The position numbers were made by a program, and so were the translations under genes. Below, in pieces: positions 19,321 through 27,588 of a DNA stretch of 64,000 bases. How positions within the stretch are numbered: position 1 is the stretch's first letter; each line of letters begins with the position of its first letter. The stretch comes from Syntrophus sp. (in: bacteria) (GTDB lineage: Bacteria; Desulfobacterota; Syntrophorhabdia; Syntrophorhabdales; Syntrophorhabdaceae). The DNA lies in assembly GCA_013824835.1 (NCBI GenBank), contig PNOM01000005.1, positions 1 to 64,000 on the forward strand. The letters are read 5' to 3'. The notes below the pieces were generated by a model. It worked only from the letters and a program-made list of their open reading frames with translations, was not told where the DNA came from and did not search any database.

Positions 19321-21629
19321 TGGGGATGAACGATCTTGCAGACCTTTCCATGCTTGACCTTTTTCGTATTGAAGCGGAGAACTATACGAGGATTCTCGAA
19401 ACAGGCCTTGTAGAGATTGAAAACAACCAGATCCCGGAAAAAATTGAACCTCTCATGCGCGCAGCCCACTCAATCAAGGGCGCGGCCCGCATTGTGGGAC
19501 TTGACAATCTGGTCTCTCTCACCCATGCCATGGAAGATGTCCTGTCTGCAGCCCAGAAGGGTAGGCTGACCCTTACCTCTGATCATATAGACCTGCTTTT
19601 GCAGGGCAATGATATCCTTCTTCACCTCGCCTCATTAGAAACTGCGATAATGGCGGAATGGCTGGAGGGGCAGGTTGCTGCAATAAATAAACTGAGTCAG
19701 GTGCTCCGGACTATTCTTGAGGGAGGGCCCATTACACCGCCCCCCGGGACAGTTGAGACCCCTGAGGTCAAAGCCCCTGCTACAGAACCTGTGCCGGACC
19801 ATCCGGCACCCCTTGAGAAACCTGTAGAAAAAGGGGCAGAGAAGGGGGCAGAAAGATCCATGGAGCGGTCCGCTGAAAGAAGCGACGATACCTCTGTCCG
19901 GGTTGTTTCCGGAAGCCTGAACCGTCTTATGGGGTTTGCCGGGGAGTGTCTCGTCCAGGCGAAATCAGCAAAACCTCTCTCCTCTTCCCTCCTGTCCATG
20001 AAGAACCTCCACATGGAGCTGGCCACTCAACTTGAAAAAATATTTCATTCCATACACCATCTTGAGGTTGCCCGGGAGGTAAAGGAACGGTTCAATGATG
20101 CCTTGCAGGAGCTGGACAGGATTCGTGATTGTGTCAATGAGCATATAGAAGGCTTTGAGTCCTTTTCCCGCAATCTCGAGCGTCTTGCTGATCATCTGTA
20201 TGGTGAGGTCATTGAGATCAGGATGAGGCCTTTTTCCGATGGACTGCCCGGATTTCCCCGCATGGTCCGTGACCTTGCAAAAGACCTTGGAAAGAAGGTT
20301 GTTTTTCGGATCGTAGGGGAATCTACCAGGGTGGACAGGGATATCCTGGAGAAACTGGAGGCACCTCTCACCCATCTTTTGCGCAATGCTGTGGATCATG
20401 GGATTGAGACGCCCGAGGAACGGCGTGCTGCCTCAAAACCCGAAGAAGGCAGTCTGATCCTTGAAGCACGGCATAGCTCCGGTATGCTCAATATCAGGAT
20501 AAGCGACGATGGAAGTGGGGTTGATCTTGAAAGGCTCCGGGCAAAGATTGTCAGAGAGGGCCATGTATCAGAAGAAATGGCTATTGCCCTGAGCGATGGG
20601 GAGCTTCTTGAGTTCCTGTTTCTGCCCGGTTTTTCTACCGCTTCAAAGGTAACGGAAGTCTCCGGCCGCGGGGTGGGACTTGATGTGGTTATGTCCATGG
20701 TGCAGGAAGTAGGGGGCTCAATCCGCGCAGAAACCAGGCTCGGGAAAGGGACATCCTTCCATATGTACCTCCCCCTTACGCTCTCTGTTCTCAGGACCCT
20801 TCTTGTCGATATAGGCGGGGAACCCTATGCAATACCTCTCGCCCGCATTGACCGCATCATGGAGATCAATCAGGAACAACTGCGGGTTCTGGAGGACAAG
20901 CAGTTCTGTACCTACGGAAACGAACATATAGGCATTGTGGATGCCCACCAGGCGCTCCAGGTTACCACTTCCAACCATACTTCCCCCCACGAACTCCGAA
21001 TAGCCGTTATCAGTGACCGTTTGAACCGTTATGGTCTTGTGGTGGAAAAATTTCTCGGCGAACGGGAACTTGTGGTAATCCCCCTTGACCCCCGTCTCGG
21101 GAGAATACCGAATATCAGTGCCGGTACAATCCTCGAAGACGGCGCCCCCGCACTGATCCTTGACGTCGATGACCTTGTCCGTTCCATCGACAATCTTCTC
21201 ACCCACGGAAGGCTTCACAAGGTGGGTGACCGAAAAGAACAAAGGGGTGCAATAAAAAAACGCGTTCTTGTGGTCGATGATTCCCTGACCGTTCGGGAAG
21301 TAGAGCGAAGGCTTATTGAGAACAACGGTTATGAGGTAGTGGTAGGTGTCGACGGCCTGGACGGCTGGAACCTTCTTCAGGAGAGCAGATTTGACCTTGT
21401 GATTTCCGATATAGACATGCCCCGCATGAATGGCATAGAGTTCATAAGAAAAATGAAAGGCGATCAGAGATACAAGGATTTGCCGGTCATTATTGTTTCT
21501 TACAAAGACCGGGAAGAAGACAGGTTGAAGGGTCTTGAAGCAGGGGCCAATTACTACCTGACAAAAAGCAGCTTCCATGATGACAGCCTTAGTAAGGCGG
21601 TGAGAGATATGATAGGAGAGCCCTTTTAG
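19320..21629 (+). CDS. CheA histidine kinase with C-terminal receiver (WspE-like)
   Basis: Hybrid chemosensory kinase, 769 residues from ATG 19320 (AAAGGAGT upstream). The HPt domain has the phosphorylatable His50 in 'RAAHSIKGAARIVG'. A Pro/Ala/Glu-rich linker (about 145-190) replaces the P2 domain. The ATPase domain has the N box 'LLRNAVDHGIETPEER', 'DDGSGVDLERL' and 'GRGVGLDVVMSM'. A CheW-like domain follows, then a receiver with 'VLVVDDSLTVREV' and the acceptor Asp in 'VISDIDMPRMNG'. The terminal receiver, as in WspE, probably acts as phosphate sink or relay. One base separates it from cheB. Confidence 0.94.
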   Translation: MGMNDLADLSMLDLFRIEAENYTRILETGLVEIENNQIPEKIEPLMRAAHSIKGAARIVGLDNLVSLTHAMEDVLSAAQKGRLTLTSDHIDLLLQGNDILLHLASLETAIMAEWLEGQVAAINKLSQVLRTILEGGPITPPPGTVETPEVKAPATEPVPDHPAPLEKPVEKGAEKGAERSMERSAERSDDTSVRVVSGSLNRLMGFAGECLVQAKSAKPLSSSLLSMKNLHMELATQLEKIFHSIHHLEVAREVKERFNDALQELDRIRDCVNEHIEGFESFSRNLERLADHLYGEVIEIRMRPFSDGLPGFPRMVRDLAKDLGKKVVFRIVGESTRVDRDILEKLEAPLTHLLRNAVDHGIETPEERRAASKPEEGSLILEARHSSGMLNIRISDDGSGVDLERLRAKIVREGHVSEEMAIALSDGELLEFLFLPGFSTASKVTEVSGRGVGLDVVMSMVQEVGGSIRAETRLGKGTSFHMYLPLTLSVLRTLLVDIGGEPYAIPLARIDRIMEINQEQLRVLEDKQFCTYGNEHIGIVDAHQALQVTTSNHTSPHELRIAVISDRLNRYGLVVEKFLGERELVVIPLDPRLGRIPNISAGTILEDGAPALILDVDDLVRSIDNLLTHGRLHKVGDRKEQRGAIKKRVLVVDDSLTVREVERRLIENNGYEVVVGVDGLDGWNLLQESRFDLVISDIDMPRMNGIEFIRKMKGDQRYKDLPVIIVSYKDREEDRLKGLEAGANYYLTKSSFHDDSLSKAVRDMIGEPF

Positions 21630-21630
21630 A

Positions 21631-22638
21631 ATGCGTATTGCTATTGCACAGAGTCTCAGCGGGGCATCGGAGGTCCTCCGGAGGGTTATCATTTCCCATC
21701 CGGGCTATGAAATCCTGTGGACGGCAAAAGACGGGCTTGAAGCAGTAGAAAAGTCCGCCATGGATACCCCGGACCTCATGCTAATAGATATCTCCCTTCC
21801 CGGCATGGACGGGGCAGAAGCAACCCGTCTAATCATGATGGAACGTCCCTGTGCGATCCTCATTGTCACATCATTCGGCTCCGGGAAGGCAGCTCAGGTT
21901 TTTGAAGCCCTGGGCAATGGCGCCCTCGATGTAATTGATATGCCTCTGGTGGATGAGAAAGGCCGCGTGAAAGGCGGGAATAAACTGCTCAAAAAGATCG
22001 CTGCTATCGAGAAACTGATTCGAAAGAAAAGCAGGCAGGGCAAAAGGGTTTCAACGCTCTATAGTGCAGATTCCTCCTACCCTATGATCGCCATAGGCTC
22101 TTCCACGGGCGGCCCGAAGGCCCTGGCTGATATTCTATCCTCTCTGCCCCAACGTATTAGTGCAACGATTGTAATAGTGCAGCACCTTGATGTGCAGTTC
22201 GCCGAAGGGCTGGCTGAATGGCTTAATGAACAGACCAAACTCAAAGTAAGCCTTGCAAAGACGGGCATACACCCTGATCAGGACATGGTGTTTGTTGCAG
22301 GCACTAACGACCATCTGATCCTCGATGGGGATTGTTCATTCAATTATGTGCCTGAACCAAGAGACTATCCCTACAGGCCTTCCGTGGATAGATTCTTTTT
22401 CAGTGCGAGAGACTTTTGGCCCGTGAAAGGAATAGCAGTTCTTCTGACGGGTATGGGCAGGGATGGAGCAAGGGGGCTTCTCGCACTCCGTAATGCGGGC
22501 TGGCATACCATAGCCCAGAACGAGAAAACCTCTGCCGTGTACGGTATGCCGAAGGCTGCAGCGGAATTAGGGGCAGCAGACGAAATTCTGCCTATGGAAG
22601 GAATTGTTGAGGCAATTTTACAGAGACTACACTTATAA
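21631..22638 (+). CDS. CheB-type methylesterase with degenerate receiver (WspF-like)
   Basis: Receptor demethylase/deamidase of 335 residues. The C-terminal catalytic domain is complete: Ser in 'IGSSTGGPKAL', His in 'VIVQHLDVQF', Asp in 'LLTGMGRDGARG'. The N-terminal receiver keeps an acceptor-like Asp ('LIDISLPGMDG') but its acidic pair is lost: the first strand reads 'MRIAIAQSLS', with Ala-Gln where Asp-Asp or Asn-Asp is expected. The conserved Lys position reads 'VIDMP'. Mg-dependent phosphorylation is therefore doubtful. It sits between cheA and the output regulator. Confidence 0.93.
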   Translation: MRIAIAQSLSGASEVLRRVIISHPGYEILWTAKDGLEAVEKSAMDTPDLMLIDISLPGMDGAEATRLIMMERPCAILIVTSFGSGKAAQVFEALGNGALDVIDMPLVDEKGRVKGGNKLLKKIAAIEKLIRKKSRQGKRVSTLYSADSSYPMIAIGSSTGGPKALADILSSLPQRISATIVIVQHLDVQFAEGLAEWLNEQTKLKVSLAKTGIHPDQDMVFVAGTNDHLILDGDCSFNYVPEPRDYPYRPSVDRFFFSARDFWPVKGIAVLLTGMGRDGARGLLALRNAGWHTIAQNEKTSAVYGMPKAAAELGAADEILPMEGIVEAILQRLHL

Positions 22639-22653
22639 AAGGAACTGATATCT

Positions 22654-23853
22654 ATGACCATTGACGGAAACAAGGAGTTTGCAAGCCCGCCCATACATCA
22701 CACCATTACGGTTCTCCTGGTTGATGATCAGCCGATTGTCGGGGAAACGGTAAGGAGAATGCTCGCACCGGAACAGGACATCGTCTTCCATTACTGCAAG
22801 GATCCTACTCAGGCGATTAAGATGGCAACGGAGATCTCCCCTACGGTAATACTTCAGGACCTCGTAATGCCCGAAATAGATGGACTCACGCTGGTAAAAT
22901 TCTTCAGGGCCCACAAAAAGTTAAAGGACGTCCCCCTCATAGTCCTTTCCAGCAAAGAAGAGGCAGTGACCAAGGCGGATTCCTTCGCAGTGGGTGCCAA
23001 TGATTATCTTGTAAAGCTCCCTGACAGGATCGAACTTATCGCCCGTATCCGCTATCACTCAAAAGGGTATATAAATCTCCTCGAGAGGAATGAGGCATAC
23101 GAGGCGCTCTTTAAAAGCCGGCAGGCCTTGGCGTCCCAGCTTGCAAGCGCAGCAGAGTATGTGATTTCTCTTCTTCCCCAGCGGATTATTGAAGGGAACA
23201 TACATACGGATTGGCGTTTTTTCCCTTCCACAGAGCTTGGAGGTGATTCTTTCGGTTATCACTGGATTGACGAGGAACACTTTGCCATGTATCTCCTCGA
23301 TGTGTGCGATCATGGCGTAGGACCCGCGCTCCTCTCTGTTTCAGCCCTCAACGTGCTCAGATCTCAAACATTACGAAATACGGATTTCAGAGCCCCCGAG
23401 AAGGTGCTTGCAGCCCTTAACGATACCTTTCAGATGGAGAGGCAGAATAATCTCTATTTTACGATCTGGTATGGTGTTTTTAATAAAGTTACGAGGCGGA
23501 TTACTTATGGGACCGCAGGCCACCCGCCTGCCCTCCTTGTCTCCCCGGACAAAATGATCCATGAGCTGATAACGCCAAGCATGTTTATCGGCGGAATGGA
23601 AGGCATTGTCTACACAAGCGGCTTCATTGACCTCACAGGTCCGTCAAATCTTTATATCTTTTCCGATGGTGCCTATGAGATTGAAAAGACTGACGGGTCC
23701 ATGTGGAGCCTTCAGGGCTTAAAGGAGTACATAACCTATAGTGCAGGAGGGGACCTTTCCGATATAGAAATGCTCTATAGTTTTCTCCAGGATATGGGAG
23801 GGAAAAAGGACCTGGATGATGATTTCTCCCTGCTCAAGGTGGAATTCGCCTGA
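22654..23853 (+). CDS. WspR-type receiver fused to PP2C/SpoIIE phosphatase
   Basis: Response regulator of 399 residues that should be the operon's output. The receiver (16-135) has D24-D25, the acceptor D69 in 'ILQDLVMPEIDGL', and K121 in 'GANDYLVKLPDRIELIARIR', wording typical of WspR. A short coiled linker (140-165) leads to an RsbU/SpoIIE-type serine phosphatase (about 180-399) with metal-site motifs 'LGGDSFGY' (D198), 'DVCDHGVGPAL' (D216, D219), 'GTAGHPPALL', 'FSDGAYE' (D338) and 'DDDFSLL' (388-390). No GGDEF domain is present. Such phosphatases normally act on phosphorylated STAS anti-anti-sigma proteins; none is encoded in this window. Start ATG follows AAAGGAAC. Confidence 0.93.
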   Translation: MTIDGNKEFASPPIHHTITVLLVDDQPIVGETVRRMLAPEQDIVFHYCKDPTQAIKMATEISPTVILQDLVMPEIDGLTLVKFFRAHKKLKDVPLIVLSSKEEAVTKADSFAVGANDYLVKLPDRIELIARIRYHSKGYINLLERNEAYEALFKSRQALASQLASAAEYVISLLPQRIIEGNIHTDWRFFPSTELGGDSFGYHWIDEEHFAMYLLDVCDHGVGPALLSVSALNVLRSQTLRNTDFRAPEKVLAALNDTFQMERQNNLYFTIWYGVFNKVTRRITYGTAGHPPALLVSPDKMIHELITPSMFIGGMEGIVYTSGFIDLTGPSNLYIFSDGAYEIEKTDGSMWSLQGLKEYITYSAGGDLSDIEMLYSFLQDMGGKKDLDDDFSLLKVEFA

Positions 23854-23975
23854 CAAGGGCTATATTTTTTACCCGGCTGATTTTTTCCTTAGCCTTAAAA
23901 AATGAAGACCATCCATAGAAAATGATCTATCCTTTTGGATAGGGGTGAATTCATAATGAATTATTGGGGAATATC

Positions 23976-24440
23976 GTGAAGAAACATATATCATTAATTT
24001 TTACATGTATTTTTCTTATTTTAATGACCTCAGGATGTTCGTGGATGACCTTCTTTGTTGTCCAGAATAATTCCGATGGAGAAATCCGCATCAGGTATTC
24101 TCTGTGTTGTCCGGGTACAAAGTACTGGTATATCGTTCCGAAAATTATCAAAACGAGCCAAATAGAGGATAGAGTAATAAATTGGAATAGTATTTCTGAG
24201 GCGGAACATACTTACGACAAGGAGAAGGGGATTGTTGAGATAATTGTGCCCGCAAATCATACTGTTTTAGTGAATCACGAGCTGAACTATACTGGTTACA
24301 ACAAAGACAGAAGCTCTCATGCAAAGATGTTGGAACTCACGATAATTTCGCCAAAAGGTCAGACCATATACGCTGGAAATGAATTGGGAAAGGTGTTTAA
24401 GGAACAGTCCAAGCATCTGTATATTTTGAAATATGAATGA
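23976..24440 (+). CDS. Probable lipoprotein, unknown function
   Basis: 154 residues from GTG 23976 (GGGGA upstream), with a signal peptide ending in the lipobox 'LMTSGC'. The mature part is rich in beta-strand-like segments ('FFVVQNNSDGEIRIRY', 'TVLVNHELNYTGYN', 'LELTIISPKGQTIY') and has two adjacent Cys in 'SLCCPG'. I do not recognise the family. It follows the Wsp-like operon by about 120 bp but is probably a separate unit, since a hairpin (CTATCC-TTTT-GGATAG, 23927-23942) lies between. Confidence 0.65.
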   Translation: MKKHISLIFTCIFLILMTSGCSWMTFFVVQNNSDGEIRIRYSLCCPGTKYWYIVPKIIKTSQIEDRVINWNSISEAEHTYDKEKGIVEIIVPANHTVLVNHELNYTGYNKDRSSHAKMLELTIISPKGQTIYAGNELGKVFKEQSKHLYILKYE

Positions 24441-24446
24441 ATCAAC

Positions 24447-24568
24447 TACCCCGCAGCAGAGCTGCGAGGTATCAACGGAATGAGGAACATGATTATGCCC
24501 CCTCACCCTACCCTCTCCCGCGAGGGGCGAGGGAATATGGTTACCCCGAAGCAGAGCTTCGAGGAATC
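24447..24568. repeat. Cluster of small palindromic repeats
   Basis: Two related palindromes, TACCCCGCAGCAGAGCTGCG (from 24448) and TACCCCGAAGCAGAGCTTCG (from 24542), flank a third hairpin-forming stretch (24508-24532, CCCTCTCCCGCGAGGGG). These are REP-like intergenic palindromes. A related form (GCGGGCGTGAGCCCGTGAGG) occurs at about 43293-43312. Confidence 0.6.
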
Positions 24569-24633
24569 TATTGATTGAACGGAAACATAGGCAACACTTT
24601 TGTATTAATTAATAGACACTTGAAGGAGGTGCT

Positions 24634-24870
24634 ATGAACATTTTTATTAAATATTGTGGTGCTTGAAACTTTCTTCCCCAAGCTTCCCGGGCGGAAGCGG
24701 AATTGAGGGTAGATTATCCCGATTCAACTATTAAATTGATCAAAGGCAGCGGCGGTATCTTTGATGTAACGTGTAACGGCAAGTTGATCTACTCTAAACA
24801 AAATATTGAAGGACAGCGATTTCCCAATGATGGAGAAATTGCCAGGTTGATCAAACAGGAGATGGACTGA
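24634..24870 (+). CDS. SelW-like (Rdx family) selenoprotein
   Basis: A 78-residue thioredoxin-like protein read through an in-frame TGA at 24664-24666. The start is ATG 24634 behind AAGGAGGT. The N-terminus is IFIKYCGA-U-NFLPQA, giving the C-x-x-U redox motif (C8, U11) of the SelW/SelT/SelH (Rdx) family. Downstream text fits the same fold: 'ELRVDYPDSTIKLIKGSGGI', 'FDVTCNGKLIYSKQN' and 'GQRFPNDGEIARLIKQEM'. A hairpin of bacterial SECIS type follows the TGA at the proper distance. Without Sec readthrough the product would be a useless 10-mer. The role is presumably a thiol/selenol redox function. Alternative: a Cys-form gene with a nonsense mutation, but SECIS and intact downstream frame argue against it. 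Confidence 0.85.
24682..24698 (+). promoter_or_regulatory. Bacterial SECIS hairpin
   Basis: GCTTCC-CGGGC-GGAAGC forms a perfect 6-bp stem with a 5-base loop carrying G at the second position. The loop begins 21 bases after the TGA, within the 16-37 range known for bacterial SECIS elements. Two further G-C pairs (24678-24679 with 24699-24700) extend the stem past a two-base A bulge. It would recruit SelB with Sec-tRNA. Confidence 0.75.
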
Positions 24871-25185
24871 CTTTTAACTGAAATCGGGAAGACTGGAAGG
24901 CTGGGACCAGGTCTTGTATTATCACACATTATTTATTTGAGTTTCCCTGTCCCTAACTATTTTTCTTAACGCGATCATTCGGATTGGAATTGCAGGGAGG
25001 ATAAGTGTTGAGAATTTATTTGTTTTTGTCATGTAGTTTATGTATGATGAACCAAATATTATGTGTAGCAATGCGGAGATTTAAGACACAGTTTTATGGT
25101 AACAGCAACACCATTAACATGCAATTACAAGCATGAAGTGTCCATCAGAAAGTATTATGCCAGGGTTGGATAAAAAGGGATAATA
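24871..25185. other. Intergenic region with only a doubtful small ORF
   Basis: No clear gene. A 43-codon frame from GTG 25005 to TGA 25136 has GGGAGG upstream and a hydrophobic, Cys-containing start (MLRIYLFLSCSLCMMNQILC), but its tail is unlike a real protein and I do not annotate it as a gene. No terminator or strong promoter stands out. Confidence 0.4.
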
Positions 25186-26694
25186 ATGGCAATCGATTTT
25201 AATGATCAATTGTTTCAAAGAAGTCGCGGAAGAAGAAGAGAAGACAAGATAATTAGGGATCTGCTGAGAGTTGGTCAGACGATTACTTCTGAGATTAACA
25301 TGGATGTTTTATTTAAAATAATCATTGAACAAACCAATGAGCTTGTGGAAATTGAAGGTTCAACGATATTTGTTTTTGATAATAAAACCGGTGAATTATG
25401 TTCGTTTCACCCATCAGATTTTAAAAAGAGCGAGATGCGCAGCGCTCCTGATGCCGGTATTGCCGGGTGGGTTTTTGCACATAAAGAACCGCTTATTGTA
25501 AACAATGTGAGTAACAATCCTTATTTTCACCCGGAAATAGATACTATGGAGGGGTTACAGGCAAAGTCCATCATGTGCGTTCCTCTGATCAACAGGACAA
25601 AGCAGTGTGTAGGCGTATATCAGGCATTCAATAAAAGATCATCATTCGGTATGTATGTGGATTTTGCAGAGGACGACGTGGAACTTCTGTATGCCTTGTC
25701 GTCTTTTGTGGTGATCGCTATAGAAAACTCAAAAATATATGAAAAGCTTAAATCCCTGGATAAAGCGAAAGAAAGAATCATCAATCATCTTTCCCATGAG
25801 ATGAAAACACCGCTGGCCATCACATCGGTTACCCTTGAAAGGATCTCTAAAAAAACCAGAGAATTCAACTTTGAGGGATTAGAAAAAACTATCAATATGG
25901 GAAAACGAAACATCAACCGCCTTCTCCAACTCCAGTTAAAAATAGATGATATTTTGAATGAAAGAGCCTTTGATGAAAAGCTCATGATAGTGAATATTAT
26001 TGAAGATGCGCTTGGTTATGTTGAAGCCATGAAAGAGAATCGCACGGAACACAAAGAGATTATGGAAGGCATTTCCAACTATATCTATTCTTTTTACTCT
26101 GTTTCGGAAATTACCTATGAAAATATTCAACTCTATGACTTCCTGCTGCAGATAAATGAAATTGCTCTCCTGAATGCAAAGGGGAGGGCGGTCGAAATTA
26201 CAGCCGATTTTCAAAAAGATATTATTCTTCATATGAATAGAGCGATTCTTGAAAAGGTTTGCGCCGGTTTGCTTAAAAATGCAATCGAAAATACCCCAGA
26301 TGGAGGAAGGATTGAGGTTGCTTCTCATGTTACGAACAGTGGAATCCATATAACATACAGGGATTATGGGGTTGGGATTACAAATGAGAATCAGAAAATG
26401 ATATTCGGCGGATTTTTCCATACCCAGGATACACTTTTCTATTCTTCCAAAGAACCCTATGCATTCAACGCAGGCGGATCGGGTTCGGATTTACTGAGAA
26501 TGAAGGTGTTGTCTGAACGATGCGGATTCACAATAAGTTTTCAAAGTGTACGGTGCAGCATAATACCATCTGATGTTGATGTATGTTCCGGGCAAATCGC
26601 AACGTGCAGTAAAATTGAGAAGAAAGCGGACTGTTTTACTTCAGGAGGGAGCGAATTTACCGTTAGTTTTCCTTTAAAACTCCTGGTACATTAA
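25186..26694 (+). CDS. Cytoplasmic GAF-domain sensor histidine kinase
   Basis: 502 residues without membrane segments. The GAF domain (about 40-185) has 'GIAGWVFAHKEPLIVNNVSN' and 'IMCVPLINRTKQCVGVYQAF'. The HisKA motif is 'INHLSHEMKTPLAITS', with the phospho-acceptor His near residue 205. The ATPase domain has N box 'LLKNAIENTPDGG', G1 'YRDYGVGI' and 'NAGGSGSDLLRMKVLSERCG'. A Cys-bearing insert ('SVRCSI', 'DVDVCSGQIATCSKI', 'KADCFTSGG') sits before the last strand and could bind a metal or sense redox. No response regulator is adjacent, so its partner is elsewhere. ATG is preceded by AAAGGGATA. Confidence 0.88.
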   Translation: MAIDFNDQLFQRSRGRRREDKIIRDLLRVGQTITSEINMDVLFKIIIEQTNELVEIEGSTIFVFDNKTGELCSFHPSDFKKSEMRSAPDAGIAGWVFAHKEPLIVNNVSNNPYFHPEIDTMEGLQAKSIMCVPLINRTKQCVGVYQAFNKRSSFGMYVDFAEDDVELLYALSSFVVIAIENSKIYEKLKSLDKAKERIINHLSHEMKTPLAITSVTLERISKKTREFNFEGLEKTINMGKRNINRLLQLQLKIDDILNERAFDEKLMIVNIIEDALGYVEAMKENRTEHKEIMEGISNYIYSFYSVSEITYENIQLYDFLLQINEIALLNAKGRAVEITADFQKDIILHMNRAILEKVCAGLLKNAIENTPDGGRIEVASHVTNSGIHITYRDYGVGITNENQKMIFGGFFHTQDTLFYSSKEPYAFNAGGSGSDLLRMKVLSERCGFTISFQSVRCSIIPSDVDVCSGQIATCSKIEKKADCFTSGGSEFTVSFPLKLLVH

Positions 26695-26699
26695 GAAAA

Positions 26700-27116
26700 G
26701 TGGATGTTTCCAATAGAAAAAGGAATAGGCTGAGGTTTCCCGGATGGTGGACCATCCTTGGAATGATTCTCGTCTGTACTGTTATTTATATGTCTCTGGC
26801 CCCTCTATCACTTTCGATGATTATCAGTTTTCCTCAAAGTGACAAGGCCCTGCATTTTGCCGCATATACGGTCACGATGTTCTGGTTTAGCCAGATATAC
26901 CCGAAAAAACCCGCATCTCTCCTCATTGCATCAGGACTTATCATGCTGGGCATCCTTCTTGAGTTCATTCAGGGCGCAACCGGTTACCGGACATTCGAAT
27001 ACCTGGATATGACAGCGAATACCCTTGGCGTTATATTAGGGTTATATCTTGCACAGACAAGGTTAGGAGGTCTTTTCTGCGCCATTGAGCGATGCCTGTC
27101 CCCCACCAGGGGCTGA
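26700..27116 (+). CDS. VanZ-like membrane protein
   Basis: 138 residues from GTG 26700, five bases after the kinase stop. Four hydrophobic helices and the VanZ-like pattern: 'SDKALHFAAYTVTMFWFSQI', then 'GILLEFIQGATGYRTFEYLD' and 'MTANTLGVILGLYLA'. Family members are small membrane proteins of uncertain function, only some linked to teicoplanin resistance. The link with the kinase is position only. Confidence 0.8.
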   Translation: MDVSNRKRNRLRFPGWWTILGMILVCTVIYMSLAPLSLSMIISFPQSDKALHFAAYTVTMFWFSQIYPKKPASLLIASGLIMLGILLEFIQGATGYRTFEYLDMTANTLGVILGLYLAQTRLGGLFCAIERCLSPTRG

Positions 27117-27174
27117 CTGGCGTATAGTACGGATATCAATCGGGCAGGAAGTAAAGAGCAGGAGAAGGAAGGCT

Positions 27175-27588
27175 ATGACAACTGTAGTTGCTGCAATTAT
27201 CATAAAAGAGGGAATGATCCTCATAGGTAAAAGGAAAGAGGGCGGTTCGATGGCCCACAAATGGGAGTTTCCGGGCGGGAAGCTGGAGCCTGGCGAGACC
27301 CCTGAGGAATGTCTTAAAAGAGAACTTTTTGAAGAGCTGGGCGTTGACGTGAAGATCGGTGAATTCTATTGCCTGGGTAGACATATGCCGGAGAGCCCTT
27401 ATGGAATAGAATTGCTTACCTATAAGGTTCTTTATTGTTCCGGCAGTTTTAAGCCCATTGCCCATGAAGAGATCAGGTGGGTAAGGCCGGATGAACTGGG
27501 TTTGTACGAATTTCCCCATGCTGACAGGCCTATTGTGAATAAGCTGATAGAGGAGAGCATAAATGGATTTGAATCAATTGCCAATTAA
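27175..27588 (+). CDS. Nudix hydrolase, MutT-like
   Basis: 137 residues from ATG 27175 (GAGAAGGAAGG upstream). The Nudix box G-x5-E-x7-REUxEExGU is complete: 'GGKLEPGETPEECLKRELFE' followed by 'ELGV'. 'WEFPGG' and the late 'HEEIRWVRPDEL' are typical of 8-oxo-dGTP diphosphatases that clean the nucleotide pool. The exact substrate cannot be proven from motifs. It overlaps the next gene by 26 bp. Confidence 0.9.
   Translation: MTTVVAAIIIKEGMILIGKRKEGGSMAHKWEFPGGKLEPGETPEECLKRELFEELGVDVKIGEFYCLGRHMPESPYGIELLTYKVLYCSGSFKPIAHEEIRWVRPDELGLYEFPHADRPIVNKLIEESINGFESIAN

Noticed and set aside
20718-21692. A 324-codon open frame on the minus strand
   Set aside because: Lies fully opposite the cheA receiver and CheW domains; no family motif and composition typical of a complement shadow.
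22654-23853. Reading the Wsp output as a diguanylate cyclase
   Set aside because: No GGDEF/GGEEF motif in the protein; the C-terminal half has PP2C/SpoIIE metal motifs instead.
25005-25136. 43-codon small ORF with GGGAGG upstream
   Set aside because: Hydrophobic start but an implausible tail and no supporting context; kept only as a note in the intergenic entry.
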